13,239 nt of DNA from Limnochordia bacterium (GTDB taxonomy: Bacteria; Bacillota; Limnochordia; Darwinibacteriales; DTU012): the NCBI GenBank assembly GCA_007116995.1, contig SKHL01000154.1:1-13239 (forward strand). The letters run 5' to 3'. The notes beneath the pieces were generated by a model. It saw only the letters and a program-made list of their open reading frames with translations, was not told the origin of the DNA and searched no databases. Made by a program: the position numbers and the translations under genes. The stretch's first letter is position 1. Every line of letters starts with the position of its first letter. Positions 6,963-13,239 of this stretch are shown one piece after another.

Positions 6963-6990
6963 GGCACCCCCGGAGGGTGTTTTCTCTTCT
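6963..6990 (+). terminator. Riboswitch expression-platform terminator
   Basis: CACCC (6965-6969) pairs with GGGTG (6975-6979) around a 5-base loop, extended by two G-U pairs, then TTTTCTCTTCTT. It follows the c-di-GMP aptamer by about 15 bases and precedes the prepilin start by about 50 bases, the usual place for a transcriptional riboswitch terminator. Confidence 0.7.
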
Positions 6991-7038
6991 TCGGTACCAG
7001 TGGAGTGCAGGAGAGAAATAAACAGGAGGTGGACAAAA

Positions 7039-7215
7039 ATGTTGAGAATGGCAAAACGCTTATGGAATGAAGAAGAAGGGCAAGGAATGGTGGAGTACGG
7101 TTTAATTATTGCACTCGTTGCCATTGTTGTGATTGTTGCTTTGACTGCCGTTGGTGACACTGTAATAGCTACGTTCGATGAGATCGTTGCTGGACTAACA
7201 GGACAAGAATTGTAA
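7039..7215 (+). CDS. flp: Flp/Fap prepilin, major subunit of the Tad pilus
   Basis: A 58-residue prepilin. The basic leader MLRMAKRLWNEEEG ends at Gly14, followed by QGMVEYGLIIALVAIVVIVA. Glu19 is at +5 and Tyr20 at +6 of the mature protein, the Flp signature, with a single hydrophobic helix and a short C-terminal tail. TadV would cleave after Gly14, and the mature 44-residue peptide assembles into Flp pili for adhesion. The ATG at 7039 is chosen because AGGAGGTGG lies just upstream; the frame is open back to 6961, but that part lies in the terminator. It follows the c-di-GMP riboswitch and is separated from tadV by a strong hairpin, an arrangement that would make pilin more abundant than assembly proteins. 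Confidence 0.95.
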   Translation: MLRMAKRLWNEEEGQGMVEYGLIIALVAIVVIVALTAVGDTVIATFDEIVAGLTGQEL

Positions 7216-7251
7216 ACACAATGTAAGAGGAATCAAATAGCAATATCAATA

Positions 7252-7297
7252 AAAAGCGGCAGCCACCCCCATACCCCGCCCCCCGGCTGCCGCTTTT
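7252..7297 (+). terminator. Intrinsic terminator or attenuator after flp
   Basis: AAAAGCGGCAGCC (7252-7264) is the exact reverse complement of 7285-7297, giving a 13-bp stem that ends in CTTTT. The 20-base loop (7265-7284) is almost entirely C. It lies between flp and tadV and probably lets only part of transcription pass to the assembly genes. Confidence 0.85.
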
Positions 7298-7327
7298 ATC
7301 ACAAATAGATTCGTTAGGAGGGGGAGC

Positions 7328-7846
7328 ATGCAGGGTATGGTTTTAGTAATAGGTTTAGCACTTATTTTCTATTTCGATGGACGATATCGTAAAATTCCTA
7401 ATAAGGTGTTAGTACCCATGGTGGCTTTTGGCTTTCTCTTCAATACAGTCACTCTAGGTATCCCGGGTTTTATGGATAGTTTGGTTGGTTCTTTTGTTGG
7501 TTTGGCCTTGCTTTTTATTCCCTTTGCTTTGCAGGGTGTGGGCGCTGGGGATGTGAAACTACTAGCTGCTATTGGTGCGTTGCAAGGGTACCAGTTTGTG
7601 CTGGCAACCTTCCTCTATGGAGCGGTGATTGGTGGAATATGGGCCATGATTATCTTGATTAGACAGGGCGTATTTTTCCAGACCATTAAGGCGATTCTCT
7701 GGAATGCCACGATTGGTTTAGTCAGTGGCCGGCATGCGCTCGTCCCACTACGAACTCTATCAGCCGGTCGAAGCTGGGGATTCCCCTATGGCATTGCGAT
7801 GGGTATCGGTGCTCTCATTAGACTGTATTGGGGCATTCCCTTGTAA
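7328..7846 (+). CDS. tadV: TadV/CpaA-type prepilin peptidase (A24 family)
   Basis: A 172-residue integral membrane aspartic peptidase of the GxGD type. Catalytic residues are Asp17 (FYFDGRYRKIPN) and Asp75 (GVGAGDVKLLAAIG). There are about five hydrophobic segments and no N-terminal methylase domain, as is usual for Tad peptidases. It cleaves the leaders of Flp and TadE-type prepilins at the inner face of the cytoplasmic membrane. The start has AGGAGGGGG a few bases upstream. It is the first gene after the flp terminator and begins a tight run of tad genes. Confidence 0.93.
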   Translation: MQGMVLVIGLALIFYFDGRYRKIPNKVLVPMVAFGFLFNTVTLGIPGFMDSLVGSFVGLALLFIPFALQGVGAGDVKLLAAIGALQGYQFVLATFLYGAVIGGIWAMIILIRQGVFFQTIKAILWNATIGLVSGRHALVPLRTLSAGRSWGFPYGIAMGIGALIRLYWGIPL

Positions 7847-7858
7847 GGAGGACGGATC

Positions 7859-8254
7859 ATGAAACGAATACTTGTTTTCTCTGATCAGCAAGGACAAGCC
7901 CTTGTCGAATTAGCGATTAGCCTGTCATTACTAATGCTAATTATCTTAGGGATTGTAGAATTTGGTCGCATTGGACAAGCCTATCTTGCTGCAGCCCACG
8001 CCAGCCGGGAGGGAGCGCGAATCGGAGCACTACGATATTCCGATGATGAAATCTATAAAGCTGTGGATGATGCTTTATTGTCTTTAGGTACAATGTCCAT
8101 TTTGGTTTCGGTAACGCCAAATGAGGCTCTGCGCCAACGCCGGGATCCCTTAGAAGTAGTGGTTACAGTCCAGGTCCCTCTAATTACACCAATGGGTAGG
8201 CTACTGCCAGATCCCTTTCCTGTCTATGGACGTACTGTCATGCGTGTCGAATAG
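7859..8254 (+). CDS. tadE: TadE-like pseudopilin
   Basis: A 131-residue protein with a short basic leader and the TadE pattern QQGQALVELAISLSLLMLIILGIVEFGR. Cleavage after Gly12 would put Glu17 at +5. The region after the helix (AAHASREGARIGAL) is the usual TadE/G motif, where one or more minor pilins prime or cap the Flp pilus. A gap of 12 bases from tadV, with AAGGAGG upstream of the ATG, indicates the same operon. Confidence 0.9.
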   Translation: MKRILVFSDQQGQALVELAISLSLLMLIILGIVEFGRIGQAYLAAAHASREGARIGALRYSDDEIYKAVDDALLSLGTMSILVSVTPNEALRQRRDPLEVVVTVQVPLITPMGRLLPDPFPVYGRTVMRVE

Positions 8255-8266
8255 GGGGTATCATCA

Positions 8267-9133
8267 ATGGAGAGATTCAATAAATGCGAACGAGGTTCTA
8301 TTATTATTATTGTTGCCTTAGGTATGACTTTTTTCATTGGTATGCTTGGACTCGTGGTCGATGGTGGATATTTATATCTGCAACGAGCCCTATTATCTAA
8401 CGCAACTGATGCAGCTGCTTTAGCTGGTGTTCAGGATTTACCTAGTTCCTGGCAGGTGGCTGAAACCCGGGCTTATCAGTATGGAGTAGCCAACAAAATG
8501 GAAACCCATGAGTTAGAGGTTGGTTTTGCCAATAACTTCCATCGAATTATTGTGACGGCCCAGCGTGATGTGCCTCTGTTCTTTCTACAGATTCTCGGAT
8601 TTAGCGATGTCACGGTTCAAGCCCAAGCTGCTGCAGAAGTTGGACAATTATCTGGCTATGCTGGTGTGGCACCTTTTGGTATAGTTTGGGAAGACTTTTC
8701 TGTGAATCAAACCTATTACTTAAAGACAGATCCTCACACTGGAGGGAGTCTTCAAGGTAATTTTGGAGCCTTGGCTCTAGGTGGGCGAGGGGCAAACAAC
8801 TATGAGAATAATATCAAGCATGGATATAATGGGATGTTACGTGTGGGAGATAAAGTACTAACTGAGACGGGAAACATTGCTGGTCCGACCAAGCGTGGAG
8901 TAGAATTTCGCTTAAATGGATCTCCTCGGATAGTGATTCCTGTGATCGATAGTTTGGATGTAACAGGTCGAGACTATGTTACCATTTTAGGATTTGCTGT
9001 TTTTGATCTGGAGGATGTGGAGACTTATGGCAGTGATGCTGCAGTCATTGGTAAGTTTGTTTTTGATTCAGTAGATGGAATACTAGGGGTGGCACCAGAT
9101 TATGGGGCTACAGCCTATCGCCTGGTACACTAA
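8267..9133 (+). CDS. TadG-like pilus assembly protein
   Basis: A 288-residue protein. Residues about 10-33 are a pilin-like helix (RGSIIIIVALGMTFFIGMLG), followed by VVDGGYLYLQRALLSNATDAAALAG, the marker of the TadE/G-like 'putative Flp pilus-assembly' family. There is no Glu at +5 after Gly10, so it may not be processed like TadE and may stay membrane-anchored. The remaining ~230 residues are an extracytoplasmic beta-rich domain typical of TadG-related proteins in Firmicutes and Actinobacteria. It is shorter than proteobacterial TadG and no von Willebrand domain is visible. It lies 12 bases after tadE. Confidence 0.85.
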   Translation: MERFNKCERGSIIIIVALGMTFFIGMLGLVVDGGYLYLQRALLSNATDAAALAGVQDLPSSWQVAETRAYQYGVANKMETHELEVGFANNFHRIIVTAQRDVPLFFLQILGFSDVTVQAQAAAEVGQLSGYAGVAPFGIVWEDFSVNQTYYLKTDPHTGGSLQGNFGALALGGRGANNYENNIKHGYNGMLRVGDKVLTETGNIAGPTKRGVEFRLNGSPRIVIPVIDSLDVTGRDYVTILGFAVFDLEDVETYGSDAAVIGKFVFDSVDGILGVAPDYGATAYRLVH

Positions 9134-9158
9134 ATAGGGGGATATGGGGGTTTCGGAA

Positions 9159-10037
9159 ATGAATAATAAAGTGCTATTGTTTATTGCGGTTAGTATGGGC
9201 TTGCTAAGCGCTATGCTAGTACATAATTATCTAACAGGACTAGAACCACTGCAACAACCGGAAATGGTTGAAGTAGTGGTGGCATCCCGGCGTATAAGCT
9301 CGAACAGTACGATAAACCGGGAAATGGTAGAACGGCGTAGGGTCTCGGTGGATGCAATCCATCCAGAAGCCATTTTCGATATAAATGAGATCAATGGACG
9401 GATTACGACTAGTGAGATCGTAGCAGGGGAGCAGGTCTTGCATAGTCGCGTATTACCCCTAGGTCAAATTCCGGGACTGTCTTTTACCATTCCCGCTGAT
9501 ATGCGGGCCATGACTATCGCTGTAAATGAAGTGGTGGGCGTGGCTGGCTTCATCAAACCTGGAGACAAGGTAGACATTCTAGCTACCTTTGCTGAAGAGC
9601 AACCTTTTACAATCACGGTTCTGGAGAATGTAATGGTGTTAGCCATCGCCCAGGAAATGGAAAACAAGCAAAATCCTAGTGCTCGAGTGAGTACGAGTGT
9701 AACCTTAGCACTGAATCCGCAACAGACGGAAAAACTAACCCTATCCGATGAACGAGCCTCCCTTCGCCTCAGCCTTCGGCCGCCAGAAGCGGCGGGGATC
9801 GCCTCCCGACAAGGAACGAGCATGGAGAATCTCCATCCACTGGCCTATGCAAACAATGGACTCACAGATAGACAAGAGATATCCACCCGGACCTCTAACG
9901 TTGTCGCTGCTAGCGCACCAGCCTCTAACGATGTGGCTAGTGCCCGGGCCATAAATATATCTCCACCGGACGAGCCACAACGCACGGTTGAAGTCGTCCG
10001 TGGAGTATCCCGAGAGGTGCGTGTTGTCCATGAGTAG
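9159..10037 (+). CDS. cpaB: CpaB/RcpC Flp pilus assembly protein
   Basis: A 292-residue protein with one N-terminal membrane segment (KVLLFIAVSMGLLSAMLV). A SAF domain follows (VEVVVASRRISSNSTINREM...GRITTSEIVAGEQVLHSRV), then the RcpC/CpaB domain (MRAMTIAVNEVVGVAGFIKPGDKVDILATF). The end VEVVRGVSREVRVV is also characteristic. CpaB sits in the periplasm and works with the secretin. I prefer the ATG at 9159, which has GGGGG eight bases upstream; the earlier ATG at 9144 has its purine run only two bases away. Its 3' end overlaps the secretin start by 8 bases. Confidence 0.92.
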   Translation: MNNKVLLFIAVSMGLLSAMLVHNYLTGLEPLQQPEMVEVVVASRRISSNSTINREMVERRRVSVDAIHPEAIFDINEINGRITTSEIVAGEQVLHSRVLPLGQIPGLSFTIPADMRAMTIAVNEVVGVAGFIKPGDKVDILATFAEEQPFTITVLENVMVLAIAQEMENKQNPSARVSTSVTLALNPQQTEKLTLSDERASLRLSLRPPEAAGIASRQGTSMENLHPLAYANNGLTDRQEISTRTSNVVAASAPASNDVASARAINISPPDEPQRTVEVVRGVSREVRVVHE

Positions 10038-12660
10038 ATTAATCCGAACCGTTCTAATCGTCCTTATCGTTCTGGTTATTGGTATGAGTCATGACAGTCA
10101 TGCACAGCAGCAGTTAGTATTAGTGGTTGGTCAGAGCCGACTTCTCGATGTACAGGATCTCAATCGAGTGGCAGTAGGAGATGAGCAGATTGTGGATGTA
10201 CTCGCACTCACCTCCTACGAGTTATTGTTAAATCCACTGCAACCAGGAATAACGTCCCTGCACCTCTGGGTGGGCAAAGAGCAACAGCGCTACCAGTTAC
10301 GTGTTGTCCCAGATGATGGTACATTAGCCAAGGAACTTCTTGCTCTAATAGACATTGGGGCTGTATCCGTCTGGTTTGTAGAGGGCCACTTGATTCTTGA
10401 CGGAAAAGTGAGTACCTTAGCGGAAAAACAGCGAGCAGAGAGCATCGCCACTGCCTTTAGCGACTCGGTGATCAGCTTGATTCAATATGGGGAGCAGTCG
10501 CTCGATCCCCAGTTGGCCTCGGAAATAAAAGAAGTGATTGGCGAAGCGATTCAGGTTTCTGTAATTCACAATACTATTGTGCTTGAAGGGTTACTAGAGA
10601 CGGATCTTGCTAGGGAACGAGCCTATCAGATGGCGTTAGCCTTTGGTCGGCCGGTAGTAAACCTGCTGCAATTACCAGAACCGAAGTATCAACCTGAACC
10701 GATAGAGCAATCTGAGCTAGTAGACCCAATTCCTGAGGAACCATCAATCTCTTTAGTAGATCAACTGCAGCTAGCATTAGACGACGGATTAGTCGTATAC
10801 CAATGGGGCACTACCATGTTTGTGGAAGGGACAGTATCCAGTGAATACGAGCATCAACGGGCAATTGCTATTGCTAAGGCCATTTCAGAGCCAGTCGTTG
10901 ACTTAATTCGCATTGTACCGAATCAAACCCATTTGGAGCTTAGTCCTGTGGAACTATCCGTGGAACAACAAGAGCCTGATCAACTAACTCTGGATGAAGA
11001 GCAAGATCAGAAACGAAAGGAAGCCGACAGGGTAGCCCAAGAGAAACAACTTCATCTAACTAGCTTACGACGGCTAATTAATAATCCAGAAATTGCTGTC
11101 CAGATGATTTACGACCAAGTGATTCTAGAGGGTACGGTTACAGAGCAGTGGGATCAGCAACGCGCGGTTCGTTTAGCACAGATATTTCCGTACCCAGTCA
11201 TAAACCTAGTCCGTATCTCTTCCCAACCTGTACCGGAAAGCCGTCCCCCGTCGCCTTCGGAAATAGCAAAGGCGATTAATGATCCTCAGATTACGGTGGA
11301 GTGGATTAATCGCACCTTATTTTTAGAGGGTACAGTTAGTGAGGAATTTGATAAAAAACGAGCATTAGCCATCGGTCAAGCCTTTAGTCCCAATGTAGTG
11401 GACTTAATCCGAGTTCGTCAACCCTTAGTGCTACCAGTGAACAGTGAGCCACAATTGTCTGTGATGCCAAGTACCCCTTCAGTGGAAATCGAGGTTAAAA
11501 CCCCTATTCCTCCTCTAGATCAACCCGAAGTGGAAGAGGAAGTGACGCCTAAGGTAACTGAAGACATTGACGAGCAGATAACCCTGGCTCAATTTGAACA
11601 GGAATTAATTGATGATCTAATTCATGCCTTACGGGAGCCAGAGATTACAATAATATTTCATCGAGATACTCTGGTATTAGAGGGTATGGTAGCGACAACC
11701 AGAGCAAAACAACGCGCTGAACAAATCGCTAGCCTCTATTACCAACCGACTCTTAGTTTTCTAGAAGTACCAGAGCCTGGCGAGGTAAACTCGACAGAAC
11801 AACTAATGCGGCAGTTAAATCTGCCTGACGTGGATGTTACTATGGTAGGCCAGCGAGTGGTCCTCGATGGAGTCGTCTCCGATCAAGCCGAACACGGTAG
11901 AGCCTTAGAGTTAGCAGGTTTATATGGTGATGTGGTGGATCTACTCCATGTGCAACGACCAGCCCAAGTGATGCTGCAAGTTCAGGTAATGGAGTTAGCC
12001 AAGGGTGTGGGGGAAGAAATCGGGATTACCTGGGGTAGCTTAGATTGTGAAGGATTTGTTGGAAATAAAGTCCAATTTGAAGAAGTGATCCGGATAGGCA
12101 GTTGGATGATGAACCGTTCATGGCCGTTAGCGGCCCAGCTTGATGCCTTGATTGATCAGGGGAAGGCCAAGTTATTAGCTAGTCCGAGTCTATTAACACT
12201 GTCAGGGGAGACAGCAGACTTCCTGGCTGGAGGGGAAATCCCCGTTGCAATTCCTATGCCTAATGCCGGCGTTACCTTCGAATGGAAGGAGTATGGTGTC
12301 AAGCTTGATATGACACCACTGGTGTTAGAAGACAAAATCAGGATAGCCCTCTCGCCAGAAGTGAGTAGCCTAGACTGGTCAAACGGGGTTGAGGTAAATG
12401 GAATACTCTTACCAGCGATCCAAACACGACGGGTTTCTACTACAGTCACAGTAGGTGAAGGCTCGACTGTCGTTCTCGGAGGTCTGATACAATACGAAGA
12501 AACGGAGAATATCCGAAAAGTACCCATATTAGCTGATATCCCTATCTTTGGTTCTCTGTTTAGAAGTCGCCAGTACCAGGAGCGTCAGACAGAGTTAGTC
12601 ATTCTAATTACCCCTTGGATAGTTTATCAAGAGGGGGTCGAACTCGATGGAATCCAGTAA
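10030..12660 (+). CDS. cpaC: CpaC/RcpA-type secretin with seven BON-like repeats
   Basis: An 876-residue secretin that would form the outer-membrane channel of the Tad pilus. It has a signal peptide (1-25, cleavage after SHA), then a pilus-formation N-domain (QLVLVVGQSRLLDVQDLNRVAV). Seven repeats of about 57 residues follow (nucleotides about 10318-11970), each with a helix, a strand, an L-x-L-E-G-T-V-S turn and an RA-x-x-IA helix ending in V-x-D-L-I. The C-terminal secretin domain includes LLASPSLLTLSGETADFLAGGEIPV, the beta-lip region, VPILADIPIFGSLFRS and ELVILITPWIV. Usual CpaC proteins are 450-550 residues with one or two such domains. Acidic, Pro-rich linkers separate some repeats. The ATG at 10030 is chosen because the signal peptide starts there; the frame is open upstream to 9988 within cpaB. 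Confidence 0.92.
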   Translation: MSRLIRTVLIVLIVLVIGMSHDSHAQQQLVLVVGQSRLLDVQDLNRVAVGDEQIVDVLALTSYELLLNPLQPGITSLHLWVGKEQQRYQLRVVPDDGTLAKELLALIDIGAVSVWFVEGHLILDGKVSTLAEKQRAESIATAFSDSVISLIQYGEQSLDPQLASEIKEVIGEAIQVSVIHNTIVLEGLLETDLARERAYQMALAFGRPVVNLLQLPEPKYQPEPIEQSELVDPIPEEPSISLVDQLQLALDDGLVVYQWGTTMFVEGTVSSEYEHQRAIAIAKAISEPVVDLIRIVPNQTHLELSPVELSVEQQEPDQLTLDEEQDQKRKEADRVAQEKQLHLTSLRRLINNPEIAVQMIYDQVILEGTVTEQWDQQRAVRLAQIFPYPVINLVRISSQPVPESRPPSPSEIAKAINDPQITVEWINRTLFLEGTVSEEFDKKRALAIGQAFSPNVVDLIRVRQPLVLPVNSEPQLSVMPSTPSVEIEVKTPIPPLDQPEVEEEVTPKVTEDIDEQITLAQFEQELIDDLIHALREPEITIIFHRDTLVLEGMVATTRAKQRAEQIASLYYQPTLSFLEVPEPGEVNSTEQLMRQLNLPDVDVTMVGQRVVLDGVVSDQAEHGRALELAGLYGDVVDLLHVQRPAQVMLQVQVMELAKGVGEEIGITWGSLDCEGFVGNKVQFEEVIRIGSWMMNRSWPLAAQLDALIDQGKAKLLASPSLLTLSGETADFLAGGEIPVAIPMPNAGVTFEWKEYGVKLDMTPLVLEDKIRIALSPEVSSLDWSNGVEVNGILLPAIQTRRVSTTVTVGEGSTVVLGGLIQYEETENIRKVPILADIPIFGSLFRSRQYQERQTELVILITPWIVYQEGVELDGIQ

Positions 12661-13239
12661 GATTCGGGTGATGCTTGTCGACGATACCTTGGAGACCCGC
12701 GAAAATGTAAAAAAACTACTGCAATTTGAGTCTACGATTCAAGTGGTGGGTGAAGCAGGAGATGGCCATGAAGCTGTTAAGTTAGCAAGACAACTGCAGC
12801 CTGATTGCATCTTAATGGATGTCAATATGCCTGGGATGGACGGAATCCAGGCCACAGAAATAATCAGCCAGGAGTTACCCCATACTGTGATCATTATTAT
12901 TAGTGTCCAACGTGATGGCGAGTATCTCCGCAAGGCTATGTTAGCAGGAGCCCGTGATTACTTAGGCAAGCCCTTTAGTGGAGATGAGCTAGTCAATACG
13001 CTTCATCATGTTTGGGAGATGGAACGTAAGCGCCGGACCCAGTTAGGGGTGCCCATTCGAGTCCGTCAAGCGGCCAAGGTCATTACAGTTTTTAGTGCGA
13101 AAGGAGGGGTAGGTAAAACCACCATCGGTCGGGCCTTGGCCACCGCCATTGGCGGACAGTTTCAGCGCCTGCAATGCACCCCTGACTTAATGCCGGCTGA
13201 CATTACCGGGCTCTCGGTATTTGACGAGAGAAACCGTAA
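12647..13239 (+). CDS. CpaE/TadZ-type receiver-ATPase, 3' part replaced by MoxR-like sequence (runs off the end)
   Basis: The frame starts at ATG 12647, overlapping the secretin by 14 bases, with GAGGGGG nine bases upstream. Residues 1-125 are a receiver domain with Asp12-Asp13, phospho-acceptor Asp58 (CILMDVNMPGMDG) and Lys108 (LGKPF). A linker leads to ITVFSAKGGVGKTT (about 146-159), the deviant Walker A of ParA/MinD-type ATPases, as expected for CpaE, which localises the Tad machine. From residue 160 (nucleotide 13124) the sequence no longer fits a ParA domain. RALATAIGGQFQRLQCTPDL and MPADITGLSVFDERN are the hallmark of MoxR AAA+ ATPases. The join lies in the shared GVGKTT P-loop. The first 159 residues are sound; the rest may be an assembly chimera at a contig end. 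The frame has no stop before the window ends. Confidence 0.8.
   Translation, partial: MESSKIRVMLVDDTLETRENVKKLLQFESTIQVVGEAGDGHEAVKLARQLQPDCILMDVNMPGMDGIQATEIISQELPHTVIIIISVQRDGEYLRKAMLAGARDYLGKPFSGDELVNTLHHVWEMERKRRTQLGVPIRVRQAAKVITVFSAKGGVGKTTIGRALATAIGGQFQRLQCTPDLMPADITGLSVFDERNR

Noticed and set aside
6961..7038. Longer Flp prepilin starting at TTG 6961
   Set aside because: This stretch is the riboswitch terminator, and the ATG at 7039 has a strong ribosome site and gives a normal prepilin leader.
6851..7038. tRNA or other RNA gene
   Set aside because: The structured region is fully explained by the c-di-GMP-I aptamer and its terminator; no tRNA cloverleaf was found in the window.
9464..9823. 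Minus-strand ORF of 119 residues
   Set aside because: It is antisense to the CpaB domain, has Arg/Ser-rich shadow composition and no ribosome site.
9988..10029. Longer secretin N-terminus starting at 9988
   Set aside because: The extension lies inside cpaB and would put 14 polar residues before a clear signal peptide that begins at the ATG at 10030.
10318..11975. DNA-level tandem repeat or CRISPR-like array
   Set aside because: The repeats exist only at protein level; nucleotide copies are too divergent and irregular for a CRISPR array or recent tandem duplication.
12156..12527. Minus-strand ORF of 123 residues
   Set aside because: It is antisense to the conserved secretin core; composition is Ser/Thr/Pro-rich as expected from a shadow frame.

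Overview
The window reads as part of a chromosome from a Firmicutes-like bacterium that probably has an outer membrane. The Firmicutes signs are strong AGGAGG-type ribosome binding sites, a DegS/DegU-type two-component pair, a Clostridia-type HD-domain protein and a class I c-di-GMP riboswitch. The outer-membrane signs are a complete secretin of the CpaC/RcpA type with a signal peptide, and a chaperone plus putative beta-barrel gene pair. A diderm clostridial lineage (Limnochordia-like or similar) would fit, but the taxonomy is inference.

Layout. (1) Positions 1-2914, plus strand: the 3' end of a gene whose product may be a beta-rich secreted subunit, then a PapD-like periplasmic chaperone, then a 714-residue Trp-rich secreted protein that may be a non-canonical usher-like outer-membrane barrel. 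All are joined by 4-nt ATGA overlaps. A 22-bp perfect inverted repeat ends this unit and also serves the convergent gene. (2) Positions 2964-3776, minus strand: a lipoprotein with two similar alpha+beta halves. (3) Positions 3777-5926: a divergent intergenic region with a possible 47-residue ORF, then a DegS-like histidine kinase and a DegU-like regulator with overlapping ends. (4) Positions 5923-6624, minus strand: an HD-domain phosphohydrolase that shares a TTAA stop-codon palindrome with degU. (5) Positions 6625-7038: a regulatory region with inverted repeats, an extended -10 promoter, a c-di-GMP-I (GEMM) riboswitch and an intrinsic terminator. (6) Positions 7039 to the end, plus strand: a Tad/Flp pilus operon in the order Flp prepilin, terminator, TadV peptidase, TadE, TadG-like, CpaB, CpaC-type secretin, and the start of a receiver-ATPase of the CpaE/TadZ type.

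How the genes work together. The riboswitch lets c-di-GMP set transcription of the Flp pilin, and by partial readthrough the whole assembly machine. TadV matures Flp and TadE. CpaB and the secretin form the periplasmic and outer-membrane conduit. CpaE would localise the machine. The motor genes (tadA/cpaF, tadB, tadC) are expected downstream of the window. DegS/DegU and the receiver domain of CpaE add phospho-signalling inputs.

The two most unusual points are the secretin, which carries seven tandem BON-like repeats instead of the usual one or two, and the last ~115 bases, where the CpaE reading frame changes at its Walker A motif into a clear MoxR-type ATPase sequence. The latter is either an assembly chimera or a very strange fusion.
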